Shown here: one piece after another, positions 12,098-23,300 of the stretch | Layout: the number at the start of each line of letters is the position of its first letter | Position numbering within the stretch: position 1 is the first letter of the stretch | Assembly: GCA_914767885.1 (NCBI GenBank) | Contig: CAJZBQ010000038.1 | Span: 1 to 64,000 of the forward strand | Reading direction: 5' to 3' | Length of the DNA stretch: 64,000 nt | DNA from: Blepharisma stoltei | Lineage: Eukaryota; Ciliophora; Heterotrichea; Heterotrichida; Blepharismidae | Notes under the pieces: model-generated | What the model was told of the DNA's origin: nothing | The model's input: the letters and a program-made list of their open reading frames with translations, nothing else | Database searches by the model: none | Made by a program: the position numbers and the translations under genes

Positions 12098-15000
12098 TTA
12101 AGGGGATTCAATAATTCTTTTATTTGCGTTATCTAAGATTGCATTAACGCAGTCTTTATGCTTACTCTTCAAACTTAAACTGAGGGGTCTTTGGTTTTGA
12201 ATAGCAGCTGAAAATGGTCCATCAGCTTTTAAACTTAGTGTCAAATGCTCTGCCAAATCTCTGTCAGCATAGAAAAGTAGAATATTTATATCGTATTTTG
12301 CTAGAAAAAAGTTATCCATCTCTACATCATGCTCTGGAGGGCCAGCTGTAAGCTGAGTAAATGCATTTTATCAATTTTCTTATTTTGCTTCGTTCCCCAA
12401 ATATTAAAATTTTTTTAGTCGAAACAGGATTACCTAAAACAATTATTTTCTTGCTAGCTGCAACCACAAGGATAGAGTTGCTTGGCAAAGTAACGACAGG
12501 GCTGCATTTTTCATCAAAATTCAAGCTTAAACAAAGAGAAAAATCCGATATATTTCATATTTAAACTTTTTCATCAAATGAAGACGCCATAAAATACTTG
12601 TCATTAATTAGCATTGTTAACATTAACTTAAATATTGAGAAGTCCGCCGTAATTCCCACTTAAGGCCTACCTTCACCCGTATCGCTCCAATCGGCTGTTC
12701 ACCACCGACCGACCGACCACAGCCTTCTGAATTGTTACTCCTTCTGGACGAGGATGTGCACTCGCTACCCGAAGTTAAATGAGTTGCGCCACTGTGCCGT
12801 ACGCCAACAGAGTTGTCCTTTCCGAAAAATTTAAAAAACTAATTTTCTGGTCAGACTAATGGCCAAAATGAAAATCCAAAGCCTGGGACGTAACCCCCAG
12901 TTTCATGCTAGAGAGTTGTCCGATGGATCAAGAGGAACCTCATTGGTGCTGCTGAGCTTCTTCTTTCCAACCTTGGAATTCATTTCCCCTGAGGTAAAAA
13001 CCTTGCCATCAGATTGAACTGCGGTCGACCAAATTCGACAATGCGCTCCACTGTGCCAAGGAAAAACCTAGCCGAATACCTATACCGAGCCCCAAATTCC
13101 CTTCCACAAGGTCCCCAGATCTTAGAAGGTCCCAGCTACAGGTGCTGAGAAAAAGGGCTGGTTCGCCGTCGCCATTTTAATAAGTATTGCCATTAATTAG
13201 CAACTTGCAACTCTTTCTTGATGGTAAGAAATCTGCTTTAATTTTGCAAGGTTAAGTTCGTTATAGCCAAAGCTGGAGTTTTTACTCCATATCAGCACCA
13301 AACAGCCATCTGAGCAAGAAATAAGCAGGGAGCAGTGCTTGGTGACCCTCAAGTCATTTATATATTTGGAATGAGCTTTCGCATATCAGTTTGGTCTATT
13401 CTGTACCCTATCATAGTGCACTTCCCACCCGAAAATAAAATATTAGTATGTCTAGGCTTGACTTCTAAGGAGGATTTCTCCACAAACTCAGCCAGTGCAA
13501 TACATCTCACACGAGAAGTATGAGCTTTAGTCTTTGCATTGGAGTCCTTAATTATTTATTTTCCATTGCCGAATCCAATGCCCTTTATGCTATGTGACTC
13601 ATAACTTTCTCCATTATCTTCAAAGAATCATTGAGATCACTGCATCTTCATTTGAATTTCTTCAACTACTCTACTAGCACGCAAATCTGTTTTTATTAGC
13701 TTCCCACCAGCACAATAAAGAAGATGGTTCCCATCAGGGCTGGCGCTCTCAGGCACATCTCCACCTTGTTTCAATCTAGAGTTAGCAGAAGTGAAACTAT
13801 AGTTTCCTCATCCTCTCTAATGTTTTTAGCATTTTAATTTCTTTATCTTTATCAAAGAATCAAATTAGATTCATAAGAGCAAAGATGATAGCTTTATTCA
13901 TTATACTCTTCCAGAAATATTTCGGAGCCTATATATTCAGCTGAAAGATACTTAAAACCTTCCCACTTCTTGCAGCAATTGTAATTTCAGGATTGATGCC
14001 ATTAGAAGAGAAATTTATTGACTTGAAGTGTTTTTATTCCCCTTTTCGAGAAAAATTGTGGAGATATGTCTCTTTCATGCGGTCTTTATGGATTTTTTAA
14101 CGCTTAATTGTTGCATCTCTGCTTGCAGTTACTGAAAGGGTTTGGAATGATAAACCTCAGACATTGTCATGCACCTTAAATAATGGCTTTATTATTTCAG
14201 CTTCAGTTACGTCATCTATACTGACTAATTCATTGTCATCGCCAGCTATTATATATGCTTTATAATAGCAAATTGCTAATATTAGTCTGATACCACCACA
14301 GTTAACTGGCAAAAACTCATGATTATCTAGCCACAATCTATGGAATCATCCTTCTGAATTTCTGAGACAATTATATTTTCTAAAGATGAAATCGCTGCAG
14401 AATTATTGACTGGGTAAGTATTTAGCTTGTCAAAATCATACAAGTTCTTGGTATTTGTATAGGCTAATTTTTTGATTTTATCTAAAACTGGCGAGCCAAC
14501 TTCAACCCTATCCTCCTTTATTTTGATTAAGCTGCTTTTTAGTTCAAATATAGTTATGGCGTTAATTCCAGAACAGCAAATTATATAAACATTGGTCTTT
14601 ATCTTGCCTTATCATCATGAAATCTACTCTCATGTCAAGCGAGCAAGGCGTTATTGCTGATTTTGAATGATAGACGGACTTATAATGTTTGTAATTCTGA
14701 CTATTTCTTTACTTCTTGCAAACTCAGCTGTCCAAAATCGTTCTTCGGCATTTGCTATCACATATAGAAAATCCTTATAAGTTGTAAAACACAGATATTT
14801 TCCATCTGGGCTGAAAGCACTAGAATTCAAGAGCTCACCTATAGTGAATTTTCAGCCCAGGTGTTTTAGATCCATTTGGCATACCTTTCATCTCTAGGTT
14901 CTCTTGCTATCCTGCTTGATCTATATCATCATAAAAACTTGTAGCGAGTAGTGGAGAGACATTTTTATTATAAAATTGTATAAATCCATAACTTCTATCT

Positions 15001-15510
15001 AATTATTGGCTATTTCTATGATTGCTTATTATATGAAGTTCAGCAGAATTTAAAATAAAAGTGGAATTTGTGCTCCTTCAAAATTAAATTTAGTTTTTGG
15101 AGCTCAAGATCTAGAAGGTAGTTTTCTGGAGTCGAAATTTTAAGGAGGTTTTGGCTTTGAGATTAATGTCTCTCATATAAGGCCAATACAAATTATAACT
15201 AAGTCTTAGAAGCATCAAGTCTGCAAATTTTTGGAAGCCTCGACTGTATTTTTCTTTAATGGTGATGTCTGGAATAAAAGAGGTTGGATTAAAAGACTTC
15301 AATGAAGCTGCCGTTCAAATTATTTTCCCCAATGACAGGGTTTCTTTTTTCTCAATAGGAATTTCAACTTTAAGGCATAAATTGACATCTTCAAAATTTT
15401 CAATGCTTGAGTCTTCTCAGTTATTTTTTCAAATTCCAGTAATTTGTTTGTGCTGCTATATATCAATAAATGCTTTACTTCTAAAAAATTTCCAATTTTT
15501 CACACGCCAT
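12098..15510 (-). pseudogene. WD40-repeat protein, possibly the WD40/ion-channel ciliate family
   Basis: Scattered minus-strand frames carry WD40 hallmarks: NSSAFSPDGKYLCFTTYKD (~14830-14770), VHDNVWGLSFQTLSVTASRD (with TGA as Trp, ~14190-14120), AARSGKVLSIFQLN (~13960) and AHTSRVRCIALAEF (~13520-13470). The 3' part (12319-12098) reads MDNFFLAKYDINILLFYADR ... KSKHKDCVNAILDN, which resembles the linker before the channel domain in ciliate WD40-transport proteins. I see no channel helices. There are many frame changes and TAA/TAG stops, and a GC-richer repeat at 12641-13185 is inserted. The beginning at 15510 (MACEKLEIF) runs quickly into TAG. Decayed. Confidence 0.6.
12641..13185 (-). repeat. 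GC-richer dispersed repeat (RepB), copy 1
   Basis: A block of roughly half GC in an otherwise AT-rich region, interrupting the WD40 remnant. Its minus strand resembles 60960-61320: both contain TGACCAGAAAATT, and GGAGCGCATTGTCGAATT here matches TTGAGCACAATGTCGGATT there, in the same order and spacing range. A shorter third match lies at about 17505-17606. Similarity is about two-thirds by eye. I do not recognise the family; boundaries are approximate and no terminal repeats are obvious. Confidence 0.55.
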
Positions 15511-15572
15511 TAAGGCTAAGAGGCTTAAAAAACTCATTTAATGCTCTCAGGTAATTAACTATATAGTAGCTT

Positions 15573-16585
15573 ATGCAATGCTTCGAGCAAGGGTGCAAGA
15601 ATGAGATTGAATACTCGTGCCCATGCACCTCTCCTGAAACTCTATCCTGTGAACTGCATGCATTAAAGCATATGAAAATCCCTAACAGAGCTCATGCTTG
15701 CAACTCGATTTTTATAGAGCCATACCAAGGGACAAAAGAAGAAATTCTTAAGTTTCTTACAAGAGAAAGCTCAAAAAATAGCAAACTAAAGGGAAAGGTC
15801 ATAGCATCCTTTAGCCAGCGTGTGCTAGAATCAGAAAGCGATATTGAAGAACTCTTAAAAAATTTGGATTCAGGCTCAGCTGAAATGAGCAATTATTATA
15901 CAAAAATTTCTCAAGTTCAAAAATTATCAAAATCAGAGTAAGACCCCATTTTAGGACTATTGATTTTACAGCCTGATGAAGCTATTGAGAAATTAAAAAA
16001 AAATATTCTAAACAATCAAGAATTGTCCAAAAGTGCAAAGCTATTTTGTGCTCTCGGTGAAAAAATTGAAAAGATGATTGAGAGTTTAATTGGAGACAAA
16101 TTTGAAGATTATTTAGATAAAAGACTGGCTAATATAGAAAAAACTCTTCAAGAGCAAATAAAGTTATTAAATCAGCCATAGAAGAGCATAAAAAACTCAT
16201 TGATTCGACGAATGATCAGCTAGCAAAGGTCAAAGAATCTGTTTTTAAACTGATAAATGAGAACAGAAAAAGTGAGAGAGACCTCAAAGACTGGAAAGAA
16301 GAAATAATTCTTAGCACAAAAAATGAAATGGATCTACTTAATTCTCAAATTATCAAAATAAATCAAGACCTCAGCAAAATTAATGAAGCTCAAAAAATCC
16401 TTAAAGAGCTAAGGGAGAACAGACCTGAAATTTTAAATAGAGGAAATGACCCAGATTTAGAGCAAGACGTTAGGAGAATCCTCTCAGGTTCTGATGAGGA
16501 AGAAGAAACTAAAATTGACGATCGGCCAGGACTTGCAATTACTCAGCCTATCCCAGATGAGAAAAAAAAATGATTTTACAGCTAA
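15573..16585 (+). pseudogene. B-box / coiled-coil paralogue, copy B, running into the START gene
   Basis: Very close to copy A: MQCFEQGCKNEIEYSCPC, LSCELHALKHM, then the same coiled coil. Position 15940 is TAA where copy A has CAA (SKSEQDP), and a base is lost near 16165 (QEQIKLLNQP then stop; the paralogous frame continues EEHKKLIDSTND). Only one copy of the 36-residue unit is present (16262-16360). The tail differs from copy A after DLEQDVRRILSG: it becomes acidic (SDEEEETKIDD) and ends PIPDEKKKWFYS at TAA 16583-16585, overlapping the START gene start. Kelch blades are absent, so this segment has been joined to, or truncated against, an unrelated gene. Confidence 0.7.
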
Positions 16586-17175
16586 GTAATGAAGCTGTCA
16601 AAGCTATGTTAGAAGCAGAAAAACTAGCAGCTGATAGTGAAGGCTGGGAAGAAATAAAATTAAAAGTCAAAACTGTTAAAGCTTCAAGAAGAAAAGCTGC
16701 AGGTGACCTTTACATTGTAAGAGTTGAAGGAGATATGAATAGGCCAGCCATTGAAATAATGAAATATATTAAAGATATCAACCGCAAAGGAGAATATGAT
16801 GACATTTTTGAATCAGGCTACATCATTGACATATTAACTGATGAAATGGAAATTGCATACCAAAAATATAAACAAACTGGCCCAGTATCATCTCGAGATC
16901 TATGCTTTATTCAAAGAAGGTTCAACTTAGAAGGCGGCAAAATAGTTGCCATTGCAATGTCAACAACCCATCCGAACTGCCCAGAAACCAATTTTGTAAG
17001 AGCTCATCTTTATTTAGGCTGTTTTATGCTAATACCAGTATCTCCTAGAGTAGCGCATATGGTTTACATGATAAATATTGACTTCAAAGGATCAATCCCT
17101 AAGTTCATTCTAAACTCTATCCGATCTGATCAAGCTTTGGTCGTCGAAAAGATCAGAAAGAACTTATCAGCTTAA
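16570..17175 (+). CDS. START-domain lipid-binding protein
   Basis: Uninterrupted 201-residue protein. After a short helical start (LSNEAVKAMLEAEKLAA) the whole remainder fits a StAR-related lipid transfer fold: VRVEGDMNRPAIEIMKYI, the strand region SRDLCFIQRRF, AMSTTHPNCPETNFVRAH, GCFMLIPVSPRVAHMVYMIN, and a C-terminal helix after FKGSIPKFILNS that would cap the lipid pocket. The length matches a stand-alone START domain (~200 residues). No signal peptide or membrane span is seen, so it is probably cytosolic. The start is the ATG directly after a run of nine A; a one-base change there would fuse it to the upstream coiled-coil frame, so a B-box/coiled-coil/START fusion is possible. Confidence 0.85.
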   Translation: MILQLSNEAVKAMLEAEKLAADSEGWEEIKLKVKTVKASRRKAAGDLYIVRVEGDMNRPAIEIMKYIKDINRKGEYDDIFESGYIIDILTDEMEIAYQKYKQTGPVSSRDLCFIQRRFNLEGGKIVAIAMSTTHPNCPETNFVRAHLYLGCFMLIPVSPRVAHMVYMINIDFKGSIPKFILNSIRSDQALVVEKIRKNLSA

Positions 17176-17606
17176 TTTACTATTTCCTTCATATTAATAT
17201 AATTGAATTAAAAATAGAATATATCAAAATTATCTATTTGAAATATTAAAAATTATCCCCAAATAACTAAATTCTTAAAATCTTCCAAAAGAGATTGAGG
17301 ATCAAGAATCTGAGCTTCAATTGCTTTGATTGCTTCTTACTTATTATCTTTAAGTTAACGTATATTTTCACCCACACTGCATAATGGGCATATCTTCCGA
17401 GCTAGAATTAATAAATATTGCCATTATTTATAAGAATTACATACAAATTAACCAAATCTCTACAGCCTTTCCTTTAAATTTTATTCTTGCACTATAAAAA
17501 TATGTCCGCCGGGTTTGAATTTCTAACTTATGGCCGATGCGTCAACCCATCGCCAGACTTAGACTTTGGCTTCATGTTTCGGCACCCTGACTAAAAAATT
17601 GGCTGT
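17176..17606. other. Spacer with a short RepB fragment at its 3' end
   Basis: AT-rich up to about 17500. From about 17505 to 17606 the sequence is GC-richer and resembles part of the dispersed repeat at 12641-13185 and 60960-61320: GACTTTGGCTTCATGTTTCG followed by CTGACTAAAAAATTGG. No gene is seen before the ATG-containing frame at 17607. Confidence 0.45.
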
Positions 17607-19896
17607 GTGGCACCTCAAAAAATTATTTATGAACAAAAATTCGAGGATTTTTTAAAAACCAAGCTGCAAGCCCAAATAGAGAAAAAACGGCATCAATTGA
17701 AAAGTGGGGAAAATGAAATACCTGATATAATAAAGTTCCTAAAAGAAGAGTTTTTAAGGCTGACTCGAAAAACAGCTTCGAGACTGGAAAAAGGCGTTTT
17801 TATAGCTGAGCTCAAGAAAAATCCTCTTTTGGCTGAAGTTTTTGGGTTTGATGAAAATAGTAAAGAAAAGGAAATTGAGGAACAAGTGGAAAATATTGGG
17901 ACTGAAGAAGGAATTAATATGGACGAGTTCCTGCTGTTTTACCAAGTTTCCAAGAACAACTTGCTGAACCGATTCATTCAAAAGCAGAGACCCAGTCAAG
18001 TGCGACTAATGATTCCTTTATGGAGCAGAACAAACAGAGAACTGACGATATGAGCAGGATTATTGAAGGCTGCAAGCTAAAAATCAGAAAAATTTATAAA
18101 AAACGTTGAAATCATGCTGGAAGGAGAAGTGAAAAGCCAGCCTATCGTAAAAAAAAATAAAAGAAAACCAAGTTATAATGGACGATCTTCAAGAAATAAT
18201 CGCAGAGCTTTCAAGCAATACTGTAAAAGCTGATACTTTGCTAGAAGAAATAGTTTCCCAAGCCTGAAGAAAGATTTACTCTGCTTATCTTTTTTGACCA
18301 TTTTGCCTTTATCCTCACCTTTGCCAGAATTCAGCTTGAATCTTATCTCCAAGAAACCTTCTTGAGGAAGAGCATTTAGCCTTATTTGAAGAACTTTTCA
18401 ATAGCATGCCTTAAAACAACAACGGCAGCATCGTTACTTTGATTTTTTCGAAACGCTCAGCAAAAAACGACAATGTGACAAGAATCCTTGATGAGCCTTC
18501 ACGAGAGTCTAAAGAAGTTTTTGAAATCCCAAAAGAAACAATCGGCCAGACATTAGAGAGAATTTATTTAGAAGCCCCTGAAATGATTTCCTGGGAAGAG
18601 TTCAAAGCTTATTTCACTGTAAAAGGCCGGCCAGATAAAGAGACAGAAGTAGAATATGTTAATAAAAAAGAAGAAGCCAAATCAAAAAATCAAGCCAAGC
18701 CTAAAGGAACAAAATACGCAATAACGGTTCCTGAGCCTTTTAAATTTGACAGAAGAGAAAAAAGAAAAGGAATGTCTATAAAGGAAAGAAGGCTAAAAGA
18801 GATGCTTGAGCAAAAAGAAAAAGAAATCAAAGAATCCATAAAAATCACCTATAAAGCGACACCAGTGCCTCCTGAAGTAAAAATTCCGCTTTATGAACAG
18901 ATTATGAAAGAACAAGAGGACGCAGGTAAAGCAAAATTCAATTGCAATTACAAAAGCTAATGAAAAGTCGTTAATTTTTATTATGGGGATTTGACTAAAA
19001 CAAAGCCAGAGCCAGCAGAAATGCCGAAACACGTTTTTACAGCGAATTCAGTGCCGTGGACTATATCGGTCCCACTGTATAATAAAATTGTAAGCGAAAG
19101 AGAACTGGCTAGAAAAGAAAGAATCAGCAAAGCTGCAATCGAGTCATTAAACCTAGCCATGATGCCTCCCAGAATGGAATTATACTAAAGACAGCTGCAA
19201 AAAGCTTCAAAAATTCCTAAACCAAAGCCGAAAACCAAAAAGTTCAAAGCCAAAGCAGTCCCAGACTTCCGCAGACTCCAAGCTGATTTCCAAAGCACCT
19301 TAGACGCCTGCAAGCAGTCTTTCAACCCTACAAAGCCTGAGCCTTTTGCGTTTAACGAAACCAGTCTTCTTTCGACTACCTCAAACTCCTTGACAAAGAA
19401 TCTGACGCCAATAAAAAATGGGGCCAGCCTTCCAAGGCAAAAAGATCTAAGTCCTTATCAATCCTAAACAAAACCCAAAATAATCCCTAGTAAAACTGAA
19501 AAAACCAAGGCTATGATTGAATACAAGCTTGCCCAGAAAAGAGAAGCCAAGATGAAAGAAGCCCTCAAAATGCAAGAAGAAGAGCGACGGATAAAGCATG
19601 AAATGATGAGAGGGGTCGTGCAGAATTGTTCCCTCATAAAAGACAATACTGCTGAGTTTAAAAGAAGAAGAGAAGAGTCCATTAAACAGAGACGAGAAGA
19701 GCTGGAAGAAAAAAAAGAGAATGCTATGAGCAAAAAGCTGAAATATACGAAAGAGTCAGCAAAAGACCTTTATTAGTAGAACAAATAGCAATGAAAACTA
19801 GCTTAGGATTTAGAACAGCTAGGACCTGTAAGAGAACTGCTGAGCCAGGAGGAAAGCAACGAGTATTCTCAAGACATGCTGAACCAAAGCTATTAA
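17607..19896 (+). CDS. FAM161-like centriole/basal-body protein (several frameshifts)
   Basis: The N-terminal ~150 residues contain an EF-hand-like acidic stretch (FGFDENSKEKEIEEQ) near a helical LisH-like start. The central and C-terminal parts carry the FAM161 signature twice: VPEPFKFDRREKRKG then ATPVPPEVKIPLYEQI (~18725-18900), and NSVPWTISVPLYNKIVSE (~19045-19100). Arginine/glutamate-rich helices follow, then IYERVSKRPLLVEQIAMK (~19745-19800), ending ESNEYSQDMLNQSY before TAA 19894-19896. Human FAM161A/B bind microtubules in the centriole and ciliary base, so a basal-body role is inferred. The frame must be shifted about seven times (for example at the A9 run near 18150), and single TAA codons occur at 18416 and 19186. 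Many are homopolymer shifts, so assembly error is a real possibility. Confidence 0.65.
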
Positions 19897-20383
19897 TATT
19901 TAAGGGGTTAATTTAAATGGCTATATAATTGTAAAATGGTCTATAAGAAATCTTCAGATATTACCTATGAATTGTTTCAAGAAAGCAATAAGGAGAGGAA
20001 AAGAATAATGAAATAAAATTCAATTTCTTCAGCCAAAAAAATCAAATATTCAGTCAGGAAATAGAGCTAATACTAGCCCAAGCTCTTCTGTTGATGAATT
20101 TGGTGGAAATGAAAATCAAATGATTGTAGCACAACTTCTCAGGAATTAGGATTGACGAAAATTGGGATTCTTGAATTTCAGAGTATCCTATCGAAGGAAC
20201 TATTTTATATTGTAGCAAATGGGGATTTTTAATATAGAAAAAATAATGATATATATATATATATTCTCAATAGTTACTGACTCACTATGTCCTGATGTCA
20301 CCCGAGATAACCGGAGGGCTGTTTAGCCAAATTTTTTTGGTTAAAGCAACCTTTTAATTAAAAAAATTTGCATTGTTAGGTGG
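19897..20383. other. Spacer with no supported gene
   Basis: AT-rich, with an (AT)n run at 20246-20265. No open frame longer than about 40 codons resembles a protein. It probably holds the 3' end of the FAM161-like gene and the promoter of the REJ gene. Confidence 0.5.
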
Positions 20384-23300
20384 GTGGATTTATTGGTTTA
20401 TAAGCAAGCGTTGCAAAACCAACCTTCGATCATGTTGGGAGAAATCGGGACGAAAGGATACAAAAAGTGCGCAGACGCTATATTTATAGGATCTTCTAAT
20501 ATTTGCTTAGCTTCAAAAAGTTGTCTCTGCAACTCTGGATACACCTTATCAAATAGCAAATGTGTGATCTGCAAAAAGTATTTAGCTTCTACAGATGTTG
20601 TGTCAGCATCATACAGCTCATCATATGTATATGTCTTAATATCATTTAAATACCAATAGATAAAACAGTTGTCCTTCATGCAGCAAGGTTTTGACATATG
20701 ACACACTTCAATTGATGGGAACGGCTCAGTGTGTTCTTGGTCTGACGCTAAGACTCTCAAAATTGCTTTGGGTACCCAATTTAGCCTCAGAGATTCTACA
20801 ATTAATCTAGATGGCACTTGGATCCTTAAAGACACTGAAGATCCATGCACCATTAATTACCAGCCGCTAAGCGTATCAATTAACATGGCAGCAAGTCCAA
20901 GTCCAGTCGCCGTGATATCAGGACCACAGACTGTTTCACTTGGATGCAATAATGACGCAGTTGTTTACTCTGCTGATAAGTCGACTGGCAACTATGGAGC
21001 TTCTTTGACATACAAATGGAGCTCCACACCGACAGATTTGAGTTCACAGGCAACAGGATTCTCTATTTCAATTCCTAAATTCCCTCGCTCAAAAAACACC
21101 GGGGAAATCCTATTTTTGGGTAAAAAAAAAACCTCCGTTAGTAAAAAAAAAATTTTTAAGTCGTAATTAATATAAATCTTTAGCTATTTCTGTTGAATTT
21201 TAAAAGCTTGCAATTTAACATAAATTTTGCGATAAATAATTTTTTTTAGTTTCAAAAAAATTTTTTATATAATTTTTTTTACAAAAAATTATCATGGGGG
21301 AGTAAATCAAGCTTATCCTCTTTAACATCCTTAAGCTGTTACAAATACCTTTATGCTCACTAGTTCTGCATCTATGACAACAACAGTTTCTCCTCAAGAA
21401 ACTTTAACTGTTTCATTTGACTCTGGAAACACTATTTCTATGAAATCTTCAGAATCAAAGACCGTAAAAGCATTGGTCGCAGCCATTTGTGGAAGCTCTT
21501 GCAACATCAATATCTTGGCAATGGGCTTATACATCAGGTCCATCCAGTACTGCAGCCACTAATCTTGCTTCTTCGACAACTACACAAAAACTGTCTATTT
21601 CAAGCAATTTGCTTGCTGCAGGAGGTCCATATGTTTTCACTGCAACAGCTACTCAGAATACTAATAGTTCCCCTATAACTGGAAGCGCCAGCGTATCTAT
21701 TACAGTGACTTCATCACCTCTTGTTATTCAGCTATCCAAAGGTAGTGGAGACATCAATAAAAAAATAGATTTTACTGTAGATGCAAGCAATTCTAAAGAC
21801 CCAGATACTAATTCAGCAGATGGCCTTGCCTATGCATGGACCTGCAGCAATCATTTAGATGGAACAGCTTGCTCCATAGCATCATATAGAAATTGCCCCA
21901 CATGGGGAATTGAATCCACGTGTGGGGCCATTTTTGGTACGTGGAAGTCGATGTTCTCCATATACCAAAAATGGCCCCACACACGTGGGTTCAATTCCCG
22001 TGTGGGGCCGGTTTTTTTGAATTGCCCGAGGATGGCGCAAAATAGCGCCATCCTCGGGCAATTTCTATACCTTTCAAGCCAAAGCAGTAGCGCCTTGACA
22101 ATTCCTAAAGCAAGCTTAGTTGCAAATCAATGGGATTTAACTTGCACAATTTCTAAAGATTCAAGAAAAGCAAGCTATACAATAACTCTCAATATCATAG
22201 ATATTTCAGCAACTATCACTATTGCAATTCCAACAATTAGCGTAAAAGCTAACTATCAAAAGTTAAATAGATTCTCAGCCAGTGTCTCTGGAGGCGATGG
22301 AACCTCAATCCTATGGTCTCAATCATCTGGAACTAAAATAAAAATATCGCCAAATAACCTTTCTTATCTTTCCTTGAATGCAAACTCACTTGCTGAAGAT
22401 ATGTCATATGTATTTTCTTTGACTATTACATCTGGAAGTTCAAGCTTTAGCGTCGACTTAGCCTTGAATGTTAACTTAATTCTTCTGAAAAATTTTGGTA
22501 AAAAGTAAAAAAATTATTTAAAATAGTTAAAGGGTTGAAATTTTTATAAGCAAGAAGCTAGGAGCAGCTTGCTCAGACACAGTCCCTTCAGTTAATCCAA
22601 GTTCAGAAACAGCTTTGACAACTTCATTTTCAATATCAATTTCTAATTGTTATGACCGTGATGGTGAGGATTATCCAATTCTATACACCTTTGAATATTC
22701 TATGGATAGTGGAACAACATATAGAGGTTGCCCGATGATGGCGCTCAATGCGCCATCATCGGACAACCACTATAAAGGTTTATTGGATCGACTACAGAAC
22801 AGTCCCAAATTTCCTATTGCCTGCCTGCAGGCACCATCACTATTTTAGCACATGTTTGCAACCAGCTCAATACTTGTATGGACTATACGACAAAATCATC
22901 TATATCTGTCAGCAAGCACAAAAGCAGCAGACGATTGCAGTCAGATGCTTTAAGAACTTCTTATTCAACGCTGACTCTTGATCCAGACAACATACCATAA
23001 ACCATTACTTTGTTCTGCAGCAGCACTTCAATTGACAGTTCACTGTTCGCCACAATTTGGAGTGATCTGAAATCCTATGTCTCTAGTCAAACTATGCTAC
23101 TATCATTAATAATTTTTTTATATTTTTCCTAAATTTTTTAATTTTTATTAAAATTTGAAAAAAAAATTAATTCATTGCAAGATAATTAATCAAGACTTGC
23201 TTACTATGACAAATACTCTTTTGGGCAGTGTTCTAGGCGCAGTTTATTCTTTGTCAACCCAAAGAGGATTAATGACCCTCGATGCCTTCGAAGAGTTCAT

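Noticed and set aside
21890-22020. tRNA-like signal (GGTTCAATTCC resembling a T loop, with GC-rich stems)
   Set aside because: It is part of nested palindromes; no consistent acceptor, D and anticodon arms can be drawn.
23106-23171. Introns as the explanation of the short AT-rich insertions
   Set aside because: No GT..AG ends; 61-71 nt is far from the 16-nt intron seen in the kinase; direct repeats at the borders fit DNA excision better.
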